A stretch of 58,521 nucleotides of DNA from G963674505 sp964575975 (GTDB taxonomy: Bacteria > Desulfobacterota > Desulfobacteria > Desulfobacterales > SKZT01), in contig CAZNTU010000009.1 in NCBI GenBank assembly GCA_964575975.1, positions 1 to 58,521 on the forward strand, written 5' to 3'. The number at the start of each line of letters is the position of its first letter. The first letter of the stretch is position 1. Made by a program: the position numbers and the translations under genes. Positions 17,761 to 26,284 of this stretch are shown one piece after another. The notes under the pieces are model-generated. The model searched no databases and had not been told where the DNA came from. It saw nothing but the letters and a program-made list of their open reading frames with translations.

Positions 17761-17793
17761 AACCCGGAAGAACAAGTCTTCCGGGTTCTTTTA
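17761..17793. terminator. Bidirectional rho-independent terminator between speB and fhs
   Basis: AACCCGGAAGA (17761-17771), a 5-nt loop and TCTTCCGGGTT (17777-17787) form a perfect 11-bp stem, with an A-run before it and TCTTTTA after it. It can serve both convergent genes. The rest of the 17559-17849 gap shows nothing else supportable. Confidence 0.85.
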
Positions 17794-17849
17794 TCTCATA
17801 TCTTGATCAATTCCAACTCAAGCAAGCCGAACCTGATTCGAATAAAAAT

Positions 17850-19613
17850 TTAGAACAGGCCGGATACCTTGCCGGTTTCGGTGTCCACGTCGATTCTTCT
17901 GAACGCGGGGTTGGAACCGGTTCCGGGCATAAGGCTGATGGTTCCTGCGCAGGGGCACAGGAATTTTGCGCCGGAGTAGATGAGCACGTCGCGAATCGGC
18001 AGTCTCCAGCCCTTGGGCACGCCTTTGATTGTAGGATCGTGGGACAGGCTCAAGTGGGTCTTGACCATCATGGTGGCGAAGTCGGCGTATTTGGAATCGG
18101 ATTCCAGCATCTTGGCTTTCGCCGCAGCCTCGGGGCTCCAATCCACTCCGTCGGCACCGTAGACTTCCTTCGCGATCATGTCAACGCGGTCGCGAAGTTT
18201 CATCTCGGTGGGATACAGGAATTTGAAATCGTTGCCCTCGTTGCAGGCGTCGATAACCGCGTCGGCGAACTCCAGAGCGCCTTCGCCGCCAAGCTCCCAA
18301 TGCTTGGACTCGGCGCAGCGGGCACCGGCTGCCTCGGCCGCTTTCTTGACGACGGCGCACTCGGCGTCGGTGTCGGTGTAGAAGCGGTTGATGCAGACGA
18401 CGGGGTTGATGCCGGCTTTGCGGATGACATTGATCATGTGGATCATGTTGGCGCAGCCTTTTTCCACAAGGCCGAGATTCTCCTTGGTGTATTCCTCGGG
18501 CAGCTTGATGCCGGGTACGACCTTGGGTCCGCCGCCATGCATCTTAAGGGCGCGGATGGTGGTGGTCAGAACGGAGACGTGGGGTTTCAGACCGCTGAAG
18601 CGGCATTTCACGTTCCAGAATTTCTCGAAGCCGATGTCGGCGGCGAATCCGCTCTCGGTGACATGGTAGTCGAACAGTTTCAAACCGACGCGGTCGGCGA
18701 TGATGGAGGACTGTCCGACGGCGATGTTGGCGAACGGACCGGCGTGAACCAGGCAGGGGTTGTACTCCGCAGTACACATCAGGGTCGGGTTGATCGTGTT
18801 TCTCATGAAGGCGGTCATGGCGTTCCCGACTTCCAGGTCGCCGGTGGTGACCGGTTTGCCGCTCTTGTCGAATGCCACGGTGATGTTGTTCAGGCGCTCT
18901 TTCAGATCGGCAAGGTCTCTGATGACCGCCAGAATCGCCATGCACTCGGAGCCGACGGCGATGCCGAACTTGGACTGCATGGTGAAACCGTCGGTGCGGC
19001 CGCCGATGCCGATGATGATGTTTCTAAGGGCTTGGGCGCAAAAATCGATGATCCAGCCCATCTCGACGCGGGTGGGATCGACGTCCAGACGGCGCATGCC
19101 GGTCAGACGGGCGAGCTGCTCGTCGTTGTAGTTGCGCTCGTGCTGCATGCGGGAGGTCAAAGCCACCATGGCCAGGTTGTGGGCGTTCATGATGTCGTTG
19201 ATGTCGCCGGTCAAACCCAGCGAGAACTCGGTCATCGGGATCAGCAGAGAGTTTCCGCCGCCCGCCGCAGTACCCTTCACGTTCATGGTGGGGCCGCCGG
19301 AGGGTTGCCTCAAGGCGCCGCCGACGTTCATTCCTCGTTTTCCGAGACCTTCCATCAAGCCGCAGGACGTGGTGCTTTTGCCCTCTCCGAGCGGAGTCGG
19401 GGTAATGGCGGTAACCTCGACGTATTTTCCATCGGGTTTGTCCTTGAGACGGTCGATGATCTTCAGGAAGTCAAGCTTGGCGAGCCTGCCCATCGGCAGC
19501 ATTTCATCTTTCGTAAGCCCCAGTTTCTCCTGCCACTCGTCCGGAGACGGCATGTTTTTTTCCGCTTCTTCGGAAATCTGCCAATCCGGCATTTTTACCG
19601 CATCATAAGGCAT
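17850..19613 (-). CDS. fhs: Formate-tetrahydrofolate ligase, divergent clade
   Basis: This 587-residue ATP-dependent ligase joins formate to tetrahydrofolate, the entry to the methyl branch of the Wood-Ljungdahl/C1 pathway. The P-loop reads PTPLGEGKSTT near residues 71-81 (usually TPAGEGKTT). The first family signature is NVKGTAAGGGNS instead of the usual GIKGGAAGGGY; the second, TTIRALKMHGGGP, is close to standard. The protein is about 30 residues longer than the common 555-560, with an N-terminal extension rich in Glu. AGGAGGAAC precedes the ATG on the minus strand. A stem-loop lies about 40 nt upstream in the leader. Confidence 0.93.
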   Translation of the reverse strand: MPYDAVKMPDWQISEEAEKNMPSPDEWQEKLGLTKDEMLPMGRLAKLDFLKIIDRLKDKPDGKYVEVTAITPTPLGEGKSTTSCGLMEGLGKRGMNVGGALRQPSGGPTMNVKGTAAGGGNSLLIPMTEFSLGLTGDINDIMNAHNLAMVALTSRMQHERNYNDEQLARLTGMRRLDVDPTRVEMGWIIDFCAQALRNIIIGIGGRTDGFTMQSKFGIAVGSECMAILAVIRDLADLKERLNNITVAFDKSGKPVTTGDLEVGNAMTAFMRNTINPTLMCTAEYNPCLVHAGPFANIAVGQSSIIADRVGLKLFDYHVTESGFAADIGFEKFWNVKCRFSGLKPHVSVLTTTIRALKMHGGGPKVVPGIKLPEEYTKENLGLVEKGCANMIHMINVIRKAGINPVVCINRFYTDTDAECAVVKKAAEAAGARCAESKHWELGGEGALEFADAVIDACNEGNDFKFLYPTEMKLRDRVDMIAKEVYGADGVDWSPEAAAKAKMLESDSKYADFATMMVKTHLSLSHDPTIKGVPKGWRLPIRDVLIYSGAKFLCPCAGTISLMPGTGSNPAFRRIDVDTETGKVSGLF

Positions 19614-19653
19614 TGTTTAGTTCCTCCTCTACTGATTTAAGTTAGCGAACAGT

Positions 19654-19682
19654 GAGACTCCCCATCCACCTGCCGGAGTCTC
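19654..19682 (-). promoter_or_regulatory. Stem-loop in the fhs 5' leader
   Basis: GAGACTCC (19654-19661) and GGAGTCTC (19675-19682) make a perfect 8-bp stem with a 13-nt loop, 40 nt before the fhs start. There is no T-run, so it is not a plain terminator. I looked for ZTP and THF riboswitch consensus segments in 19620-19860 and did not find them. It may be a regulatory or mRNA-stability element. Confidence 0.4.
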
Positions 19683-19879
19683 TGCTATCGGATACACCAA
19701 TCTGGCCCCGAACACATGCCCGATCCCGCGCGAACACAAAACCGGACCGATACGGGGGAACCCTTGTCAAGGTTATCAAGGGAAAAATCCCTATCACGGG
19801 TTGTGGAATTTGGCAAGAGGTATGTGCAAATTTCAAGGGAATTTTTCGCACAATCTCAAAACGAGGCGGGGTCGATTCC

Positions 19880-20041
19880 TCACTCTCTGATTTTTTTCAA
19901 TTGGCTGTCCGTTTTTTGGGCATCCCCCGAGTAGGTCGCAACCTGAGGCAAATCCAAGAATGGAATCGACACGATTTGAAAATAATTAGCAAAGAAGGCG
20001 GCCACGAATAGAACAATCAAAAATATTACGATCTTTCCCAT
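19880..20041 (-). CDS. Small single-pass membrane protein (53 aa)
   Basis: This small ORF begins ATG at 20041 and ends TGA at 19880. The sequence starts MGKIVIFLIVLFVAAFFANY (one strong membrane helix after a short basic start) and ends in a polar tail, QKTDSQLKKIRE. A very purine-rich site, AAGGGGGGAGAG, lies 4-5 nt upstream of the ATG, better than many real genes here. It is on the same strand as fhs and the ABC exporter genes and lies between them. No family is recognised. The helix, tail and ribosome site make it a credible gene. Confidence 0.55.
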   Translation of the reverse strand: MGKIVIFLIVLFVAAFFANYFQIVSIPFLDLPQVATYSGDAQKTDSQLKKIRE

Positions 20042-20149
20042 TTTTCTCTCCCCCCTTGATTTTCATAAATTCTTGATGTACTTCCCACCTGCAAGAAAGA
20101 TAGAATAAAATCTATGGAACGATCAAGTTCTTTTTCCGCGTGGCATCTT

Positions 20150-22189
20150 TCAGTTTTTCAGCTGGTTCAATCGGAAATAGAACCCGCCGGCGGCCATCAA
20201 CTCATCGTGAGTTCCGGATTCTATTATCCTTCCACCGTTCAAAACGACAATCAGTCCCGCGTTTCTGGCCGTTGTCAAACGGTGCGCCACGACTATGGCA
20301 GTCCGGTTTTCCATGAGGGCGCCCATGGCCTCCTGCACTTGGGCTTCCGTATCGGAATCCACGTAGGACGTCGCTTCGTCCAGGATAATCAACTGGGGAT
20401 CCTTGGCGAGAGCGCGGGCGATGGAGATGAGCTGGCGTTCGCCGCTCGATATGGAGGCCCCCCCTTCGGACAAGACCGTCTCAATACCGTTCGGCAACCG
20501 TTTTATCATGCGCTCGCAGTTGGACGCCCAAATAATTTCGGCAATCCTCTCCTGCGAAAGGTGATTGGTTTCCGAAAAAATATTTCCGCGTATACTCTGC
20601 GAAAACAAAAAAGGGTCCTGGGTGACCAGGGCCATTTTGGAACGGAGGGTCTCCGGCGGCAATCGCCGCAAATCGATCCCGTTGATAAAAATATGGCCGG
20701 ATACCGGATCGTAAAATCGGGGAATCAAGTTGACCAAGGTGGTTTTTCCCGAACCAGTAGGCCCAACCAGCGCGACAGTCGTTCCCGCCTCAACTGTCAG
20801 CGAAATTTCTTTCAGCACGTTTTCCCTGGAATTGTAGCCGAATGTCACGTTCTGGAATTCAATCCTTTCGATCTTGTCGAGGATTTCGTCCGCCTCCTTG
20901 AATTCGACGGAGGAAGCCTTCGCCTTATCCCCCGGTTCTACAACGCATACGGCCGCGTCCTGATCCTCGTTGTCCAAAATAAGGAAAATCCTCTCGGCGG
21001 ATGCCATCGCGTTTTGGAGAAGGTTGTACTTGTCGGCTATGTCCCTGATGGGCCGGAAAAACATTTTCATGTACGAAATGAAGGCGACGAGAGAGCCAAG
21101 ACTAATCGAATCCGCCAGCACGCTCCGCCCCCCGAAATAAATCACCAGAGCGATCGCCAGAACCCCGGTAAATTCGATAAACGGCATGAACACGCCCAGA
21201 ATACGAATCTGGAGCATTCCAGCCTCGTAGTTTTCGTGGTTCAGACGGGCGAACATCTTGTAATTTCGGGCCTCTTGTCTGAACAATTGGATAACCCGCA
21301 CGCCGCCAATGGTTTCGGAGAACTTGGTGTTGATTTCCGCAATCTTTATCCTCAGAATCCGGAAAGCCTCCCGGGCGCGCCTGGAAAAGTGAAGAGAGCC
21401 GACAGCAACGAACGGGATCACTGCGAACGAAACCAACGCGAGTTTCCAGTCGATCGCGACCAGCACGAACGCGATCCCGAAAAGAAGAAACAGATCCTTG
21501 AACACGAACGTGATAACGGAAGTGAACAATTCGTGCATGTTCTGAACGTCGTTGGTAACACGGGTCACGAGTCTTCCCACCGGATTTCTCGTGAAAAACG
21601 AAAACGACCGCCTTTGGATATGCCCGAACAAGGTCGTTCTTAGGTCGTGCATGATCATCTGGCCTGTGTATTCCATAACGATGACCTGGGCGAAGTTGAA
21701 CGCGAAATTCAGAACGACGACAATCAAAAAGACGCCGGCTATGAAGCCTACTCCCGACAAGTCGTTATAACGGACCTCCTTTAAATCGTCCTTCGCGATC
21801 TTTTCAAAATCCTCGAAAGCGATTACGGCCGTCTTTCCATTTATTATAAACAAGTGTTCGTATTTTTCGACGATCCCCGAAATCCGAGGATCGCCGAGAT
21901 CGATCTTGTAGACGCGGGCTTTTTCGTCCTTCTCCATCGATTCGGAAAACCCGGAACTCTCGTCGGTCCGTACGATTTCCCGATAGTTCGGAACAATGTA
22001 CCTGTCGATGGCAATTTTGGTGATATAGGGAATCGCGAGATCCACCATAGTGATGAAAACGACCAGCGCGACCGAGGCGAAAAGCAGCATCCGGTAGGGT
22101 TTGGAAAACGGCAGTAACCTTTTTAATAACTTCAGGTCGTATGGCTTTCCCAGCTGGTTCTCCTCGAAATATCCAAAATCATGCTGCAT
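20150..22189 (-). CDS. ABC exporter half-transporter, canonical subunit
   Basis: This 679-residue type IV ABC exporter half-transporter has an N-terminal six-helix membrane domain. An insertion of about 90 residues (about 60-150), rich in charged residues, sits between helices 1 and 2. The nucleotide domain has Walker A LVGPTGSGKTT near 475, signature ISSGERQL near 583, and Walker B LIILDEATS near 603 with the catalytic Glu present. The signature is SSGER rather than LSGGQ. Its start overlaps the end of the partner gene upstream by 11 bp, so the two are translationally coupled and likely form a heterodimer. Substrate unknown; drugs or lipids are typical for this group. Confidence 0.93.
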   Translation of the reverse strand: MQHDFGYFEENQLGKPYDLKLLKRLLPFSKPYRMLLFASVALVVFITMVDLAIPYITKIAIDRYIVPNYREIVRTDESSGFSESMEKDEKARVYKIDLGDPRISGIVEKYEHLFIINGKTAVIAFEDFEKIAKDDLKEVRYNDLSGVGFIAGVFLIVVVLNFAFNFAQVIVMEYTGQMIMHDLRTTLFGHIQRRSFSFFTRNPVGRLVTRVTNDVQNMHELFTSVITFVFKDLFLLFGIAFVLVAIDWKLALVSFAVIPFVAVGSLHFSRRAREAFRILRIKIAEINTKFSETIGGVRVIQLFRQEARNYKMFARLNHENYEAGMLQIRILGVFMPFIEFTGVLAIALVIYFGGRSVLADSISLGSLVAFISYMKMFFRPIRDIADKYNLLQNAMASAERIFLILDNEDQDAAVCVVEPGDKAKASSVEFKEADEILDKIERIEFQNVTFGYNSRENVLKEISLTVEAGTTVALVGPTGSGKTTLVNLIPRFYDPVSGHIFINGIDLRRLPPETLRSKMALVTQDPFLFSQSIRGNIFSETNHLSQERIAEIIWASNCERMIKRLPNGIETVLSEGGASISSGERQLISIARALAKDPQLIILDEATSYVDSDTEAQVQEAMGALMENRTAIVVAHRLTTARNAGLIVVLNGGRIIESGTHDELMAAGGFYFRLNQLKN

Positions 22190-23951
22190 GGAAGGCCTCT
22201 TCGATCTCCTGTAGCTTGAAAGTCCTTGCGTAATAGGAATTCGTCGCCATCAAATCGCGGTGGGTTCCAGACGCGACAATGCGGCCTTCCTCGAGTATTA
22301 TTATCGTGTCCGCGAAGGTCAGGGCGGAAAGTCGGTGCGATACGATTATCGTGGTTCTGCCGCGGGCCATCTCGCGGATCGCCTCGACGATTTTCGCGCC
22401 GGTCTCCATATCGACTTGGCTGATCGGGTCGTCCAGAAGGAGAACGGGAGAATCCTTTAGAAAAGAGCGGGCGAGCGCGACCCGCTGTTTTTGGCCTCCG
22501 GAGAGAATAACGCCCCTTTCCCCCACTACAGTGTCGAAACCGGCGGGAAAATCCATGATGGTCTCGTGCAAGGACGCAGCCTCGACCGCTTCGGCAAGAG
22601 AGGTTGCGTCGGCTTTGCCGTTTTCGAACATAATATTTTCCCTGATCGTCCCGGCGAACAGGAAAGGTTCCTGGGGAGCGAACGAAATCCACGTTCGAAG
22701 GTCCTCCAGTCTCAGTTGCCGTATATCGACTCCATCGACAAGAACTTGGCCCGAAATCGGGTCGTACAATCTGGGAATCAGAGACAGCAACGTAGATTTT
22801 CCGGCCCCTGGCGGCCCGACGATCCCCAGCGTTTTTCCCCGTTCGACGCGAAGGTCGATTCCCGAAAGCACGCTGGAACCGCCCGAGGCGTCCTCGTTTT
22901 TGCCGTCGGATTCTCCGTAGTCGAAAAACACGTTTTTGAATTCCACCGCTCCCCGGAAATCCGACAGGCGGAGGGGATTTTCCGGCGAGGCAATCTCGGG
23001 CCGGGTCTGCAAAATCCGGTTGATTCGGTCGAGCGAGGCCCTTCCCCGCTGTATCATGTTCACTACCCACCCCATGGCCATCATGGGCCATGTAACGATT
23101 CCAAGATAGGCTATGAACGCCACGAAATCGCCCGGCGTGATCGTTCCCAGAATAGTCTGTCTTCCTCCCCAAAAAATCACCAGGGCCATGCTGATGTTGG
23201 AAAAAAACATCATCATGGGAAAAAAGGAGCCCGTTATTTTGACCAGTTTGATATTTTCCCGAATGTAGTCTCTCGATTTTTCGTCCAAATGCCTGTCGGA
23301 TTCGCGCTCTCTAGTGAAAGCCTTGATGATTCGAATACCGGCGAAGCGCTCCCTGACAGCCTCGGTCAAGTCCCCGAAGGAGGCTTGGACCTTCTCGTAC
23401 CGCCGGTGCATTTTCTTGCTGAAAATCCTGGTCCCGAAAACGATCAGGGGCATGGGAACCAGGACAAGAATCGTCAGCTTCCAACTGATGAAAGCCATGA
23501 AACCGATCGCCGCAGTGCCCAGAATGGCAGCGTCGGTGATCGCGACCAACCCCATGCCGATGGCCATGCGAATATGCATTAGGTCGTTCGTCGCATGGGC
23601 CATCAGGTCGCCCGTTTTCACGCGATCGAAATAGGAAGGCGAAAGCGTCTGCAAATGTTCTAAAAGCCGGTTCCTTAGTCCTTCCTCGACCCGTCGGGAA
23701 ACTCCCAGAAGGCAGATTCTCCAAAAAAAGCGAAACACTCCTATAAGCAAGGCTATGGCGAAAATGTAGAAGCCAAAGGTTAGAAGCGCCATCGAATCCG
23801 CAGTCAAGGCGGTCAGTTGGTCGATCGCCGTTTTGATTATCCGCGGTATCAAGAGCTGAAGGATATCCACCACTATCAGGCAGAGCAACCCGAAAGAAAT
23901 TCGCGCCCAGTTTTCCGACAAGTACTGCTCTGTCAATCCGGCCGATTTCAT
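22179..23951 (-). CDS. ABC exporter half-transporter, degenerate-site subunit
   Basis: This 590-residue half-transporter has six membrane helices followed by an ATPase domain. Walker A is IVGPPGAGKSTLL near 376 and the signature LSGGQKQRVALARS near 483. Walker B is VLLLDDPISQVD near 505, where the usual catalytic Glu is Asp. One degenerate subunit beside one canonical subunit is the known pattern of heterodimeric exporters such as MdlAB, YheIH and LmrCD. It is the first gene of the two-gene operon. No substrate can be read from the sequence. Confidence 0.93.
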   Translation of the reverse strand: MKSAGLTEQYLSENWARISFGLLCLIVVDILQLLIPRIIKTAIDQLTALTADSMALLTFGFYIFAIALLIGVFRFFWRICLLGVSRRVEEGLRNRLLEHLQTLSPSYFDRVKTGDLMAHATNDLMHIRMAIGMGLVAITDAAILGTAAIGFMAFISWKLTILVLVPMPLIVFGTRIFSKKMHRRYEKVQASFGDLTEAVRERFAGIRIIKAFTRERESDRHLDEKSRDYIRENIKLVKITGSFFPMMMFFSNISMALVIFWGGRQTILGTITPGDFVAFIAYLGIVTWPMMAMGWVVNMIQRGRASLDRINRILQTRPEIASPENPLRLSDFRGAVEFKNVFFDYGESDGKNEDASGGSSVLSGIDLRVERGKTLGIVGPPGAGKSTLLSLIPRLYDPISGQVLVDGVDIRQLRLEDLRTWISFAPQEPFLFAGTIRENIMFENGKADATSLAEAVEAASLHETIMDFPAGFDTVVGERGVILSGGQKQRVALARSFLKDSPVLLLDDPISQVDMETGAKIVEAIREMARGRTTIIVSHRLSALTFADTIIILEEGRIVASGTHRDLMATNSYYARTFKLQEIEEAFHAA

Positions 23952-24124
23952 GTCGTCGTTTTCAAATGTTTGAAAAATCGATTTTTATGGTTCATCTTTG
24001 CATCCTTGTTTTTTGCGTTCAAGTTATTGTCGAATTAAAAAACCGTTAATAAATTCAACATATTGACGTTTTCGAACGCGCGAAAAATTTTCGGCGGCCC
24101 TGCACGGCCCGCGAATCCGTTTCG

Positions 24125-24153
24125 TTGACTTTAACGGTAACGGCTGATATCAT
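24125..24153 (+). promoter_or_regulatory. Sigma-70-like promoter of the RNB gene
   Basis: TTGACT at 24125-24130 and TATCAT at 24148-24153 are separated by exactly 17 bp. Expected initiation near 24160 leaves almost no leader before the ATG at 24163. Confidence 0.5.
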
Positions 24154-24162
24154 TGCACGATT

Positions 24163-26163
24163 ATGGAAACGGGAACCATTGTCGAGTATATCGACAAACA
24201 GAAGATAATATGCGCGGTGGTCTTGGAAGTCAAGAACGGGCGTTTGCGCCTCTTGAACGAAAACAACCGCGAACTGAACCTGACGGAAAGCCGTCTGTTG
24301 CACATGGGAGATGGACGAGTAGACCTTTCCGCAGGAAGGGACAAGATCGTCGAAATGCTGAAGCAAACGGCGGAACGGCGCGGCGAGCTTATCCAAAAGA
24401 TCGACGTTTTGGAGCTATGGGAGGTCCTCAACACCGAACAGGAATGGATCGATCTGCCGACCATGACGGAATTCTGTTTCCCGGACTATTTCGACGGAGA
24501 CCACGAATCCGCCGTCGTGAGGGCTTTTTTCTGCGACCAGTATTATTTCAGGTTCAAACCCGAGGGATTTTTTCCCAACACGGAGGAACAAGTCCGAAGC
24601 TTGATCGCGCAGGCCGAGGAGGAAGAACGGCGCAACCGGACTGTCGAAATCGGGGGCGAATGGCTTAAGTCTCTTTTAATCGGAAATTTCAAACAGTCGG
24701 ACGAGCTTCCCATAACCCGCGAGGAAAAAGACCGATTCGTCGAAATCCTGAAGTCCTATTATCTCTTTCAAAAAGACAGTCCCCGCGCAACCGTTGCAAA
24801 AGCCATAGCCGCCAAGGCCGGTTTGGAGGACACTGAAAAGCTTTTCGACGTCCTGGTGGGCTTGGGCGTATGGGAACCCACGGAGAACGTGGACCTTCAC
24901 CGTTTCGAAACCCCCGTTTCCTTCGACCGGCACGTCATGACCGAAGTCGCGGACTTGATCCACGACTCCCGCAATATTTCCAGGGAAAAAAGGCACGACC
25001 TTACCCATTTGAAGCTGATTACCATCGACGGCCAGTCCACGCTCGATTTCGACGACGCTTTGAGCATCGAAAGGGCCGGCTCGAATTACCGATTGGGAGT
25101 GCATATCGCGGATGTGGGATGCCATGTTGAAAAGGACAGCCCCATCGACAGAGAGGCCTTGAACAGGGGAAGCTCCATTTACATGCCGGACATGAAGATT
25201 CCCATGATTCCCGCGCCTCTGGCGGAAGACCTTTGCAGTCTCAGAGAGGGAGAACTTCGCCCCGCAATCAGCCTTCTCGTTATGCTGACGCCAAACGCCA
25301 ACATTCTGGGCTTCGAGGTCCTGCCAAGCATCATCAGAGTAAAGCGCCAGCTGTCCTATTTCGAAACCAACATGATTTCCGAGGCGGACGAGGAGATTCA
25401 CACGCTGTACAAGCTGGCCAACAATTTTCAGCAGTTCCGCCTGGACCGCGGGGCCGTGCAAATAACGCTCCCGGAGGTGAACGTCTGGCTGAGCGAGGAG
25501 GGAGAACCCTCGGTGAGCCGAACGAACCGGGAAAGCCCCGGAAGGATGCTGGTGTCCGAACTGATGATCATGGCCAACTGGCTGAAAGCCAAGTTTCTGG
25601 AAAAACGCGGCATTCCGGCCATATTCCGGTCGCAACCGCGTCCAAAGGAGCGTCTCTACAGGAGAAACGAAGGGAGCCTCTATCAAAACTGGATGCAACG
25701 CAAGCTGCTGAGCCGTTTTGTTTTAAGCCCCGCCCCCGAATTTCACTCCGGACTCGGCCTGGACGCGTACGTCACCGCCACTTCTCCCATCCGAAAATAT
25801 TTCGACCTTGCGACGCAACGCCAGTTGCGGGCGGCCGTCGGCCTGGAGGAACCCTACACCCGCGAAGATATATCCAGAATCATACAGCTTCTGGAGGAAC
25901 CGATGTCCCGCGTGTCCAAACTCCAATTCAGAAGAAGCCGCTATTGGCTGCTGAAGTATCTCGAAAGCCAGGTGGGCAAAAAAGAAGAAGCCATCGTGCT
26001 TTCCAGACGGAGAAACGGATACCAGATTCTCATTACCGAGTACATGATCGAATGCACTCTCCCCGTGGCCGGTGGCTTCAATTTGAAACCGGAGGACCTG
26101 ATCCAGGTCACTATACAGCGTGTAAACGCGCGGAAGGATATTGTTTCGGTATTTTTGGGGTAA
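24163..26163 (+). CDS. RNase II/R family exoribonuclease (RNB domain)
   Basis: This 666-residue protein has a short N-terminal region (METGTIVEYIDKQKI) that deltaproteobacterial homologues share, supporting the start. A winged-helix-like middle follows, then the RNB catalytic domain from about residue 280. The metal-binding cluster reads TIDGQSTLDFDDALSIE near 288-304. The motif YVTATSPIRKYFDLATQRQL near 530-550 corresponds to the usual TSPIRRYADL region. It degrades RNA from the 3' end. No Shine-Dalgarno sequence is present, and a good promoter ends 10 bp before the ATG, so translation may be leaderless. A C-terminal S1 domain is not obvious. Confidence 0.9.
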   Translation: METGTIVEYIDKQKIICAVVLEVKNGRLRLLNENNRELNLTESRLLHMGDGRVDLSAGRDKIVEMLKQTAERRGELIQKIDVLELWEVLNTEQEWIDLPTMTEFCFPDYFDGDHESAVVRAFFCDQYYFRFKPEGFFPNTEEQVRSLIAQAEEEERRNRTVEIGGEWLKSLLIGNFKQSDELPITREEKDRFVEILKSYYLFQKDSPRATVAKAIAAKAGLEDTEKLFDVLVGLGVWEPTENVDLHRFETPVSFDRHVMTEVADLIHDSRNISREKRHDLTHLKLITIDGQSTLDFDDALSIERAGSNYRLGVHIADVGCHVEKDSPIDREALNRGSSIYMPDMKIPMIPAPLAEDLCSLREGELRPAISLLVMLTPNANILGFEVLPSIIRVKRQLSYFETNMISEADEEIHTLYKLANNFQQFRLDRGAVQITLPEVNVWLSEEGEPSVSRTNRESPGRMLVSELMIMANWLKAKFLEKRGIPAIFRSQPRPKERLYRRNEGSLYQNWMQRKLLSRFVLSPAPEFHSGLGLDAYVTATSPIRKYFDLATQRQLRAAVGLEEPYTREDISRIIQLLEEPMSRVSKLQFRRSRYWLLKYLESQVGKKEEAIVLSRRRNGYQILITEYMIECTLPVAGGFNLKPEDLIQVTIQRVNARKDIVSVFLG

Positions 26164-26284
26164 AGACACCAGGGTTAGCCGGTCGGGTTTCGATACGCAG
26201 GACGGGCGGATACCGGTCGTTTAGAAGCCTTGGGGCAGTAGCTCCTTATTTTGCATCAACCACGCAGGTCGAAACAATAGAGGG

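Noticed and set aside
18039..19640. 533-codon plus-strand frame opposite fhs
   Set aside because: Antisense mirror of a highly conserved gene, rich in Gly/Asp/Val with no motif.
19640..19860. ZTP or THF riboswitch upstream of fhs
   Set aside because: The conserved segments of either class could not be found; only a plain stem-loop is present.
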